From the NCBI GenBank assembly GCA_016708465.1, contig JADJFT010000004.1, forward strand, positions 62,001 through 126,000: 64,000 nt of DNA, written 5' to 3'. The notes below the pieces were generated by a model. The model ran no database searches, was not told the origin of the DNA, and saw only the letters and a list, made by a program, of their open reading frames with translations. Of this stretch, positions 18,060-26,855 are shown piece after piece. Position 1 is the stretch's first letter. The number at the start of each line of letters is the position of its first letter. This stretch comes from Rhodanobacteraceae bacterium (GTDB lineage: Bacteria; Pseudomonadota; Gammaproteobacteria; Xanthomonadales; Ahniellaceae). The position numbers and the translations under genes were made by a program.

Positions 18060-18480
18060 TTCCGGTCATGGGAAGCCAGCGTTCCGGGCCATGGGAAGCC
18101 AACGGGGTTGAGCGGCTGAGGTTGGGGTTCGGAGTGTGGTTGCTTTGTCTTCGGCGTGGGCTTTCAGGTGATCCATTTACCAGCCTCAGCAAGTGCGAGG
18201 GGCTTCCTGCTGGGGTACGTGGATGGCTTGTCGGTGTCCTCGATGGTGGTTACCCGGCGGGCGGCGATGATGTTGCTTCGGCGTGCTTTTTCTTGCGCAT
18301 GGACTCGCCGCTGAGTTCGACGATCTCGGCGTTGTGGACCAGTCGATCGAGGACGGCGTCGGCGAGGGTCGGGTCCTGGTACTGGCTGTGCCAGAGCTTG
18401 ATCGGCAGTTGGCTGGTGACGAGCACGCTGCCGCGTTGTTGGCGATTTCCTCGACAAGCCGATCGCGTCCGGCGGGCTAG
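18060..18480 (-). mobile_element. IS21-family insertion sequence remnant
   Basis: One end shows two direct copies of a 19-20 nt unit (TTCCGG, 1-2 nt, CATGGGAAGCCA) at 18060-18078 and 18082-18101, the multiple-terminal-repeat pattern of IS21-type ends. About 150 bp inward lies the 3' part of istB. The transposase gene istA, the start of istB and the other end are absent. It joins a COG4705 gene cut short on the left; to the right, 18480-18669 is unassigned DNA. Confidence 0.7.
18250..18480 (-). pseudogene. istB: IstB-like ATPase, C-terminal remnant
   Basis: The last 60 or so residues match the IstB/DnaC-like transposition ATPase of IS21: RGSVLVTSQLPIKLWH (sensor region), DPTLADAVLDRLVHNAE and LSGESMRKKK before a TAA at 18250. 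Just upstream the family continues in another frame (RDRLVEEIANN), so there is a frame break near 18435, and beyond 18480 similarity is lost. Walker A and B regions are missing, so the product cannot be active. Confidence 0.8.
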
Positions 18481-18669
18481 CGCTGGATCGTTTTTCAGCA
18501 TCGGCAGTGTTGTTGGGGATCATCGTTGCCTGCATCGTGTGCTTCAAGCAACGGCCTGCCAGCGCCCATCATTAACTCGGTTCGGGCAACTGGACGTCAC
18601 GTAGCGCCGGCAGGGCGTGTCGAGTGCCGGCAACCGAAGCGGCCGGCGACTCGTTGTGACACTGATGGA

Positions 18670-19872
18670 TCAGTACTTGTATTCGAGTGACAGCCAGAAC
18701 TTGTCGGTGTCGCGGGCGAAGCTATCGGCGTCGTAGCTGGCGATTTTTGCAAGTGCAGTAAAGCGTTGCTTGAATGCGTAGCTGAGCGACGCATCCCATT
18801 CGGTGCCGTAGTCCGCACCGCCATGGTCGGCGCTGTACTGGTGGTAGGAGGCCGCCCACTGCAGTTTACCGGCCGGGCCATTGACGAGCACGGCGTTGTC
18901 GATCAGGCCGTTGACCGGGATAACTGAGAACTTGTCTGCCCAGCCGTTGAAGGCGTGCAGGGTCGCGAATGGGGTCTGGAAGGCGTAATGACCGTCGCCG
19001 CCGAGACGTTCTTGCGAGAACTTGCCGGCGTAGGCGCCGCGCGCCGCACCGATCTCGAACAGCACGTAGTCGGCGTCGATGGCATGAGCGCCGTCACGCC
19101 AATTGGCTTGTTGCGCGTACTCGGCCGTGTACAGCAACTTCCAAGGTTCGTTCAGTGCGTGGGTGCCGGCCAGACGCGCACCGATGATGCGGTTCGAGGT
19201 CAGCGGCAGGTCTTCGTTCTCGACGAAGTAGCCGTAGCCGGTCAGCGTCGCCGGGCCAAATACATGCGCCACGTTCACGAGATGACCGCCGATATCGTAT
19301 TCGGCGAGCAGCGGGTTCGGATTGGCGTGGCCGAATACGCGGTGTGCGTCCTGCAAGTAGTAGTAGCGCGCGGTGGTGTTCTTGCCGAGAGTCTGCGTGA
19401 ACGCAGCCGCATCAAACGTCTGATCGTTCTGGCGCCAGCCAACGCTGCCGAAGAAGCGCTGGTTATCGAGGTTGATGCGCTGGCGGCCAACGACAAGCTG
19501 GCTGCCCGGAGTGGGTTCCCAGGCAATTCCGGCCTGGTCCCATTCACTGCCTTCGGGGTCGGCGACGGTCGGGTATTGGGTACGCCCGTTCGCGGTCGAG
19601 TTGTAGCTTTCGTCGAGCGCGCGCACATCTTCGAGTTCTGCGAACAGCGTGAAGCCAAACCATGGGGCGGTTTTGTAACCAACGCGATTGCGCCAGGTCA
19701 ATGCGTTGGCATCCTTGGTGATGGCGTCGTCGCTGACGTTCTCCATGCGCAAGCGCGAGTCGATCGTGACCTTGCCATTGGTCAGTGCGTCGGTCAGTGA
19801 AAGTGAATCATCGGCGTGGGCACAGGCAGCAGCCAAGGCCAACGGCAGCAGGGCATACCGGTAGTTACGCAT
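18670..19872 (-). CDS. Outer-membrane porin of the alginate-export family type
   Basis: A 400-residue outer-membrane beta-barrel. The start at 19872 gives a signal peptide (YRYALLPLALAAACAHA). The body alternates short amphipathic strands with aromatic girdles (GFTLFAELEDVRALDESYN, SQLVVGRQRINLDNQRFFG, FWLSLEYKY), and the last residue is an aromatic after a strand, the usual barrel-insertion signal. The layout (early ELEDVRAL, then VVGRQRINLDNQRF) is typical of the Alginate_exp porin family, many members of which have nothing to do with alginate. Lies 133 bp downstream of nirS on the same strand, separated by strong inverted repeats. A role in anion or substrate uptake linked to denitrification is possible but only inferred. 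Confidence 0.8.
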   Translation of the reverse strand: MRNYRYALLPLALAAACAHADDSLSLTDALTNGKVTIDSRLRMENVSDDAITKDANALTWRNRVGYKTAPWFGFTLFAELEDVRALDESYNSTANGRTQYPTVADPEGSEWDQAGIAWEPTPGSQLVVGRQRINLDNQRFFGSVGWRQNDQTFDAAAFTQTLGKNTTARYYYLQDAHRVFGHANPNPLLAEYDIGGHLVNVAHVFGPATLTGYGYFVENEDLPLTSNRIIGARLAGTHALNEPWKLLYTAEYAQQANWRDGAHAIDADYVLFEIGAARGAYAGKFSQERLGGDGHYAFQTPFATLHAFNGWADKFSVIPVNGLIDNAVLVNGPAGKLQWAASYHQYSADHGGADYGTEWDASLSYAFKQRFTALAKIASYDADSFARDTDKFWLSLEYKY

Positions 19873-19910
19873 GGGAAAAGTCCTAAAATTGGGAATGGTT
19901 TGGCGGTATC

Positions 19911-19987
19911 GCCTTTCCCGAATCGCAATGCGATGCGGCTCGGGAAAGGCGAAGCGCGGACCCGGATTTCCCGAGTACGCGCTTCGC
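19911..19987. terminator. Two adjoining perfect hairpins between nirS and the porin gene
   Basis: Hairpin 1: GCCTTTCCCG (19911-19920) with CGGGAAAGGC (19941-19950). Hairpin 2: GCGAAGCGCG (19949-19958) with CGCGCTTCGC (19978-19987). Both stems are perfect 10 bp and share two bases, so they may be alternative or stacked folds. Neither has a long T tract on either strand. They could terminate nirS transcripts or stabilise RNA ends. Confidence 0.55.
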
Positions 19988-20005
19988 TGCATTCCACCCG
20001 TCCGA

Positions 20006-22097
20006 TCAGTGAATATCGGCTGCGGTGTTGAACACGTTGAACTTGCCGGTCGGCGTGATCAGGTTCGGTCCCTTGATCACCTTCTTCAGCTTCAGGGTCT
20101 TGTCGTTGATCACCACGATCGCCGACTCTTCCTTGGAACCGCTCCACACCGAGAACCACACTTCGTCGCCGGCTTTGTTGAATTCCGGCTGCACGACGCG
20201 CTTCGGGCCCGGGCCGAGCTTGGCCCACTCGGCGATCGGCAGCACCTTGTAGCCGGCGGCGAGGTTGTTGATGTCGAACACGGCGATGCTCTGGCTGGCC
20301 TTCGGATCGGGGTTCAGCGTGGTGTCGACGTAGAGGTGCGTCGACTTCGGGTGGGTCTTGACGAATAGCGAACCGCCGCCCTGGCCCTTGAGCACTTCGA
20401 CCGCCTTCCAGGCGTGGTCCTTGTGCCCTTCCGGGTCGGTGCCGATCAGCGTGATGTTCTCGTTGCCGAGCGCCGAGGTGGCCCAGACTGGACCGAACTT
20501 CGGATGGTTGAAGTTGGCGCCGCGACCCGGATGCGGGATCTTCTCGGCGTCGACCAAGGCGACCATCTTGCGTTCCTTCGAGTCGACCACGGCGATCTTG
20601 TTCGACTGGTTGGCGGCGGTGATGAAGTAGCGGTGCGTGACATCCCAGCCACCGTCATGTAGGAAGCGGGCGGCATCGAGCGTGGTCACCGAGAGGTTTT
20701 CGATGTCTCGGTAGTTGACCAGCAGGATGCGGCCGGTTTCCTTGACGTTGACGATGAACTCCGGGTGCTCGTGGCTGGCGACGATCGCGGCGACGCGCGG
20801 TTCCGGGTGATATTCCTGGGTGTCGACGGTCATGCCGCGGGTCGAGACGATCTTCTTCGGCTCCAGCGTCGGGCCGTCCATGATCACGTACTGCGGCGGC
20901 CAGTAGGCACCGGCGATCGCGATCTTGTCCTCGTAACCCTTGTACTTCGAGGTTTCCACGGAGCGTGCCTCGAGGCCGATCTTGATCTCAGCGACGATCG
21001 CCGGCGGGTTCATCCACAGATCGATCAGATCGATCTTGGCGTCGCGGCCGATGGTGTACGCATAACGCCGTGAGTGCGACGGACGCGTGATGTGCACCGC
21101 ATAGCCGGTCTTCAGGGTATTGACGATTTCCTTGGTGTCGCCGTCGATGATCGCGATTTCACCTGCATCGCGCAGAGTGACGATGAAGAAGTTGTCGATG
21201 TTGCGATTGTGCATCGGCTTGCTCGGGCGCTCCGATTCCGGCACCAGCACCTTCCAGCTTTCCTTCATCTCCTTCATGCCCCATTCCGGCGGCGCCGGCG
21301 GCTCGTGCTGAAGGAAGCGGGCCATGATGTCGATCTCGGCCGCGGTCAGCGCACCCGAGGTACCCCAGTTCGGCATGCCAGCCGGGGAGCCGAAGTTGAT
21401 CAGGGCCTTGAGGTAGTCGGTGCCCTTGGCGCGGGTGATGTCCGGAGTCAGCGGCTTGCCGGTGGCGCCCTTGCGCAGCACGCCGTGGCAGCCGGCGCAA
21501 CGCTCGAAGAAGATTTCGGTGGCGCGGCTGAACTCGGTCTCGCTCAGCGAGCGCGCCCGGGCTGACGATCATCTTGACGTCGCCCGACTTCACCGTCGAA
21601 GGCGCGCCCTGGTAGCTCTGTTCGCTCTGCTTGGTGCCGACATGGCGTTCGCCTTGGGCCGGGTCGCTGGTGACCGCCAGCGTCTTGCGCGCCTTGGCAA
21701 CATCCTTGGTCGAGACCTCGCCGCCCGGGTTGCCCCAGCTGGCGTAGATGAAGGTGACGATGTTGGCGACATCAGCATCGGTCAGGTGGCTCATCGCCGG
21801 CATCACGCCATTGAACTTGTTGCCATTGACGGTGATTTCGCCGCTGATGCCCTTGAGGATCGAAGCGACCACCGAGGCCTTGGTGTTCTTGGTCAGGTAG
21901 TCGGAACCGGCGAGCGGCGGGAAGGCGCCGGCCATGCCGGTGCCTTCGGGTTGGTGACAGGCGGCGCAGTTTGCAAGGAAAGACGCCTTACCTGCGTCTA
22001 GGCCCTGCTTCGGGATTCGTTCGTTACTGACATCATCTGCGACGACTGCACCACTCAATGCGAGTGCAATCCACAGCAGGTATCTCTGGTTACGCAT
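20006..22097 (-). CDS. nirS: Cytochrome cd1 nitrite reductase with extra N-terminal cytochrome c domain, one frameshift
   Basis: About 696 residues once one frame break is bridged. Signal peptide (YLLWIALALSGAVVA), then an extra cytochrome c domain (CAACH at 44-48, AFPPLAGSDYL, NGVMPAMSHLTDADV), a linker, the normal NirS cytochrome c (FERCAGCHGVLRKGATGK, GMPNWGTSG) and the eight-bladed d1 domain (GMKEMKESWKV, GAYWPPQYVIMDG, YHPEPRVAAIVASHEHPE with the two active-site His, FLHDGG, GTDPEGHKD, LITPTGKFNVFNT). It reduces nitrite to NO in the periplasm. The break lies in CCCGGG near 21556-21561, at the start of the second cytochrome; the downstream frame has a stop just before and no signal peptide of its own, so a single fused protein is meant. 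No other nir genes are nearby. Confidence 0.9.
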
Positions 22098-22178
22098 AGC
22101 TATTTCCTCTTTGATATAAACGCGGGGCAGTCCCGAGGCTGCATGATGCCAGCGTCGTCGTGCAAAGGGGACGCGGCC

Positions 22179-22192
22179 ATGACCTAGGTCAA
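22179..22192. promoter_or_regulatory. Fnr/Dnr-type site upstream of nirS
   Basis: ATGACCTAGGTCAA matches TTGAC-N4-GTCAA at 13 of 14 positions and contains a perfect 12-bp palindrome (TGACCTAGGTCA). Its centre is about 88 bp before the nirS ATG, compatible with an activator site near -41.5 for a start site about 47 bp from the ATG. Fnr/Dnr-family proteins activate nirS in other denitrifiers. Assignment by eye. Confidence 0.6.
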
Positions 22193-22247
22193 GCACCATT
22201 GAAGCGTACTCTCGCGACTGCTATATGGTCGTGGATCGCCCTGCAAA

Positions 22248-22261
22248 TTGATCTAGCGCAA
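22248..22261. promoter_or_regulatory. Weaker Fnr-like half-palindrome in the nirS / heme-receptor gap
   Basis: TTGATCTAGCGCAA has a consensus left half (TTGAT) and a 3/5 right half, within the wider inverted repeat AATTG-N8-CAATT. It lies 86 bp before the heme receptor start and could serve that gene. Weak by itself. Confidence 0.25.
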
Positions 22262-22346
22262 TTCGGTGCGCGACCGTGCTTGATGAAGATCATGGCGTGG
22301 GTCTTGGTCGACGCCGATGCTGCTGCCATTGCCAACGTAGACCGCC

Positions 22347-24554
22347 ATGCGCCGCCATTCCCAAATCATTGCTACCTCCGTGTTTTTGCTGCCTCTCGCC
22401 GTGGTCGCTGCCGATGTCCAGACGCCGCCGCGAAAGTCGCTTGAGCCGGTCCTTGTGGTCGCCAGTCGTATCGCGCAGCCGGTCGGTGAAATCGCCGGGT
22501 CAGTCGGGCTGATTGAACGTGGTCAGATCGAAACGCGATTGATTCGCGATATTCGCGATTTGGCGCGTTACGACGCGACGATCAGCGTGAATGAAGACGC
22601 CAGTCGGTTTGGTACTCAGGGTTTCGCGATCCGTGGTCTCGAAGGTAACCGCGTTGCCGTCGAATTGGATGGCGTGCCACTCGGCGACGGCTTCGCGGTC
22701 GGCAGTTTCTCGCGTGCCGGGCGAAATCTGGTTGATCCGGAGTTGTTGGAACGCGTCGAATTCTTGCGTGGTCCAGCCTCTAGTCTCTACGGATCGGATG
22801 CGCTTGCCGGCGTCGTCGCGATGCGTACGCGTGATCCGGCCGATCTGCTCGCCGAAGGTTCTGGCGATTGGTTCCTCGGTTCGCGGCTGACCTACGACAC
22901 GCGTGATGCCTCGGCAGCGGTCAGCGCATCGAGTGCCGCCGTCGTTGGGTCGTGGCAAATGCTGGTCAGCGCCAATGAGCGCCGCGAACATGAACGCGAC
23001 ACGATGCCGCGGGCGGGCGGGCTTGACGCCAATCCTTCCGCGGGCGAGGAACGCTTTCTGCTCGCCAAGCTGGTGAATGACGACTTGCTTCCCGGTCGGC
23101 TCAGTCTCGGTCTTGATGCCTATCGTGCCGATACCGACACCGACGTGCGCTCGCTGGTCAACGGTGCCGGCCAGTATGCAACGACGACGTCGATGAATGC
23201 GCAGGACGCGGAGTCACGTGGTCGTGCTTCGCTGGCATGGAGTGGCGACGGCCTGAGCGGCATCTTCGCGCAGTGGAATCTGTTGGCCTATGTGCAACGT
23301 AGCGAGATCGACCAGCGCACCCAGCAGGATCGACGCGGTGCCACGCCGGCGGCGGCCGCGACACGGCGACTGCGCGAGTTCGAATTCGACACCCAGCAGC
23401 TTGGTCTGGAAGGTCTGATCGCGGGCGAGGCGGTGCAGGGTGCGCTGACCCATCGTTTTGTCGCCGGGTTTGACTTCGTGCGCACCGCGATCGATGAGCG
23501 TCGCGATGGCCTGGAAATCAATCTGAGCACGGGCGTGAGCACGCCGGTGCTGCTTGGTGAGCGGATGCCGGTGCGCGATTTTCCGAACTCGACCTTGCAG
23601 GAGTTCGGACTCTACGCGCAGGATGAGATCGAACTCGGCGCACGCTGGTTCCTGATTCCGGCACTGCGCTATGACCGTTTCCGTACCGATGCCGATCCTG
23701 ATGCGCTCTGGCTCTCCGACAACCCGGTCACCGACGTCGTTGACAGTAGTGCGCACAGCGTGACGCCCAAGCTTGGTATGCGCTTTGCTGCTAACGACTC
23801 GCTCAGCCTGTTTGCACAATATGCGCGTGGGTTCCGCGCGCCGCCGTTCTCGGATGTCAATTTGGGCCTGAATATTCCCGCCTTCGGTTACAGCGCGATC
23901 CCGAATCCGGACCTGCGTCCTGAGCGCAGCCAAGGTCTTGAATTCGGTGCGCGCTGGTCGGGCGAACGCGGTAGCGGCGAAGTATCGCTGTACGACAACC
24001 GCTATCGTGACTTGATCGAGTCGCGTGTGAATCTTGGCCGTGATCCGCAGTCGGGGCTACTGGTGTTCCAGTCGCAGAATCGCGACCGCGCGCGCATCCA
24101 CGGCATCGAGTTGAACGGCGAAGCCAATCTTGCCGTGCTCGGACTGGATACGTTCAACGCAACGCTGTCGGCAAGCTGGGCCACCGGTGAGGACACGCAA
24201 CGCCAGCAGCCGTTGAATTCGGTCGATCCGGCACGTCTGGTGCTCGGCTTGAATCGCGACAGCGCGGATGGTCGTCATCGTGTCGAATTGCTCGGGCGAT
24301 TCGCCGCCGCGAAGGATGACGTCGATACCTCGCGCGGTGCACTGTTCACGCCTGCCGGTTACGGCGTATTCGATGTGTTCTGGCGTTATGCGCCGAATGC
24401 GGCGTTGCGTGTCGATGCTGGCATCAGCAATCTGGGCAATCGTCGCTACTGGCAGTGGAGTTCGCTGCGCGGCTTCGCGCCCGACGCGCGCGAAGTGGAT
24501 CTCGCGACGCAATCGGGACGCGCATTCATGGTGTCGCTGCGGGTTGGCGGCTGA
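22347..24554 (+). CDS. TonB-dependent heme/hemoglobin receptor family protein
   Basis: A 735-residue outer-membrane receptor with signal peptide (ATSVFLLPLAVVAADV), a plug domain (TQGFAIRGLEGNRVAVELDG, VEFLRGPASSLYGSDALAGV) and a 22-strand barrel. The FRAP region (YARGFRAPPFSDVN) and the NPDL box (IPNPDLRPERSQGLEF) that mark heme-uptake receptors are both present, as is NRDRARIHGIELNGEANL. It fits the hemoglobin/transferrin/lactoferrin receptor branch (HmuR/HutA type). It is divergent from nirS across 249 bp. Uptake of heme could support the heme-rich NirS, but that link is inference. Reading frame intact. Confidence 0.88.
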   Translation: MRRHSQIIATSVFLLPLAVVAADVQTPPRKSLEPVLVVASRIAQPVGEIAGSVGLIERGQIETRLIRDIRDLARYDATISVNEDASRFGTQGFAIRGLEGNRVAVELDGVPLGDGFAVGSFSRAGRNLVDPELLERVEFLRGPASSLYGSDALAGVVAMRTRDPADLLAEGSGDWFLGSRLTYDTRDASAAVSASSAAVVGSWQMLVSANERREHERDTMPRAGGLDANPSAGEERFLLAKLVNDDLLPGRLSLGLDAYRADTDTDVRSLVNGAGQYATTTSMNAQDAESRGRASLAWSGDGLSGIFAQWNLLAYVQRSEIDQRTQQDRRGATPAAAATRRLREFEFDTQQLGLEGLIAGEAVQGALTHRFVAGFDFVRTAIDERRDGLEINLSTGVSTPVLLGERMPVRDFPNSTLQEFGLYAQDEIELGARWFLIPALRYDRFRTDADPDALWLSDNPVTDVVDSSAHSVTPKLGMRFAANDSLSLFAQYARGFRAPPFSDVNLGLNIPAFGYSAIPNPDLRPERSQGLEFGARWSGERGSGEVSLYDNRYRDLIESRVNLGRDPQSGLLVFQSQNRDRARIHGIELNGEANLAVLGLDTFNATLSASWATGEDTQRQQPLNSVDPARLVLGLNRDSADGRHRVELLGRFAAAKDDVDTSRGALFTPAGYGVFDVFWRYAPNAALRVDAGISNLGNRRYWQWSSLRGFAPDAREVDLATQSGRAFMVSLRVGG

Positions 24555-24558
24555 GGTT

Positions 24559-26692
24559 TTACAGCGCTAGTTCGATACCGACGTAGGCCTGTCGTTTCGC
24601 TGCCGGTTCAATGCCATCGCTGCGGACGCGTGAAGTGTAAGTTTCGTCGGTGAGATTATTGATCCCGCCGAGCACCGAGAAGTGCTCGTTGAGCTTCCAT
24701 TCGCCGTTGAGGTCGAACACGCGGTACGACGGAATTTTGGCTGCAACGAAGGTTACGACATTGCCGGTTGAGGTATTGGCGTCGCGCCAAAATTGGTCCG
24801 ACACTGCCGTACCGGTCAGGCCGAGCTTGAGCTTGTCATCGAGTGCACGCCAGATCAGCCCGAGTTTGGCGATATGGTCCGGTGCATACGCCGGTGTATT
24901 GCCGATCAGACTGGCAGTGACCGATTCAGTGATTTTTGCGTCAAGGAAGGAAGTGGACGCGAATGCCGTCAAATGCGTGCCATCGCGGCCAGTGAAGAAA
25001 TCGTATTCGGCGGCGAGCTCGATGCCTTGGTGGCGGGCATCGCCAGAGTTCACGCGCTCCACTTCGCTCGGCGAAATCTGGAACTGTTCGATCTTGTTAT
25101 GGAAGTCGATGTGGAACAGGCTGATATCGAGGAACAGACCTTCGATCGGCACGCCGCGCAGGCCGATTTCGGCGCTCAGGGTCTTCGACGGGTCGGGATC
25201 GTTGCCATCGATCAGGTTCGAGGTCGGGTTGCCGACGTCGTCGTAGCGCATCGGCCGATAACCCTGCGACAGGTTGCCGTAGGCCTGCAGGTGCTGATCT
25301 GGAAAGTCATAGCTGGCGCCGATTCCTGCGAGCGGCACGAAATGCTGGAAGCGCGCATCAATGGCGTCGCGCAGCACCGTCGATGAGACGCGGGTTTCGT
25401 CGATGTCGAGCGCGAGCGATTCCACGCGCAGTGCCGGGATGATGCTCCAGCGGTCAAAGCGGAACACCGATTCGGCGAACGCAGCGAGATAATCGGTGCT
25501 GCGCTCTTGGGCATAACGCAGGACATTGCCAGCGTCGGCTTCGAGCAGTGTGTTGGACCGCTGCCAACGCGGGCTGCGCTCGGTGTAGGCGGTGGCACCG
25601 AAGGTCAGCGTGTGGTTACTGCCGAAATCGTGGGTGATGCGTGCATCGAGACCGCTGCTGCGAAAGTCCTGATGATCGAAGTTCGAGCGCAGGTTGGCCG
25701 GCAGCTGTCCGGGCAGGAACACAGCGTTGACTCGGCGGCTGTCGCGGTCGAGTCGGGTATGCCAAAGCTTCGCATCGAGGGCATAGCCGTCGGCCAACTC
25801 GCGATGCGTACCGAGCGCTAACGACTGGCGCTCGATGGCGATGCGGTTGTAGGGCGTCGTGGTCAGGTCGGGTCGCTCCGTACTGCGGCGTCGGCAGGCG
25901 TCCAGCTTCGCCGCTCTCGCTCGCGTAGTGATTCAGGTCGAGACGCCAATGGGCATGGTCGCTTTCGCGCCAGAACAGCGCGATCGCGGCGCCATCGACG
26001 TCGGCGTCGGCGTTGAAACGCGTGCCGTCGAATGCGCGATGATCGACCTCGACTCGGTATCCGACATCGCCGGCGCTGCCGCTGACTTCGTTATACGTCG
26101 CATACAAGCCGTCGCCACCACCGATGTGTCGCGAACGCGCGGAAAATCCGGCTTCGGGCAAGGGATCGCGCGTCACCAAGTTCACCGCCGGACCCGGTTG
26201 TGGCCCATACAGCAGGGATGAACCGCCGCGCACGAATTGCACGCGTTCGACGCGTTCGGCCGGTGGCAGGTAATCCATCGTCGGATCGCCGAGCCAGCCA
26301 CTTGCCAGTGGCACGCCATCTTCGAAGAACATCACGAACTCGGACTCGTGCGGATCGCCCAGACCGCGGTAGTTCACGTTGAAGTGGCTAGGAATCTGTT
26401 GTTCGGAGAGAAGCAGCCCGGGCAGGCGTGCGAACATTTGGCGCAGCTCGTTGTTCGCGATCGCTGGCTGTTCAGTCAGTGGGACTTCGGTGCTCTTCTT
26501 GCCGGCGAGCACTTGGCCGTTCTGCACGGCCTTGGCGACCTGCGCGAAGCGGGTATCGCGATGGTCTGGGCCATCGGCCTCCGCGTGGTCCAAGGCAAGG
26601 GGCTTGAGGCGTCCTCGGCAGCCGCCTGTCCGCACCAAGACAGGGCGAACACCACCCGCAGCGGCCAGTAGGGAAGGAGGCAGGGCGTTCAT
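24559..26692 (-). CDS. TonB-dependent siderophore/iron receptor (FecA-like), three frame breaks
   Basis: About 710 residues when repaired. Plug: MFARLPGLLLSEQQIPSHFN, FFEDGVPLASGWLGDP, VQFVRGGSSLLYGPQPGP. Barrel and C-terminus: QAYGNLSQGYRPMRYDDV, INNLTDETYTSRVRSDGIEP and a final AYVGIELAL. The plug resembles Fe(III)-dicitrate-type receptors. A break at 25870-25872 (GGG, one extra) splits the barrel. Near the N-terminus two more indels, in CCC 26655-26657 and GGGG 26599-26602, cancel each other but scramble the signal peptide; correcting both yields AAAVVFALSWCGQAAAEDAS, a good signal sequence. Start at 26692 with AAGGAC upstream. A Fur-like site lies in the promoter region. Confidence 0.82.
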
Positions 26693-26756
26693 GGGCAAGT
26701 CCTTGTAAATATTAAAAAGTTCGGCGATTTAATGCGAGCAATTCGTATCGCCAATC

Positions 26757-26775
26757 GAGAACGAATCTCATTGTC
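26757..26775. promoter_or_regulatory. Fur-box-like site between TonB receptor and pckG
   Basis: GAGAACGAATCTCATTGTC matches the 19-bp Fur consensus at 13 of 19 positions and sits about 65 bp upstream of the minus-strand receptor start. Iron repression of that receptor is expected; pckG on the other side may be unaffected. Confidence 0.5.
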
Positions 26776-26855
26776 TTGCTCTCATGGAGATCGACGGCTA
26801 GCCTTCGCGTATCCCCCATTCCCATTCTGGCCCGATCGGGCACGGAGCATTCGCC

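Noticed and set aside
20006..21481. NirS starting at the internal MLRKG codon as a complete 491-residue protein
   Set aside because: That start lies after the CAGCH heme motif and has no signal peptide, so the product would lack its cytochrome c and could not be exported.
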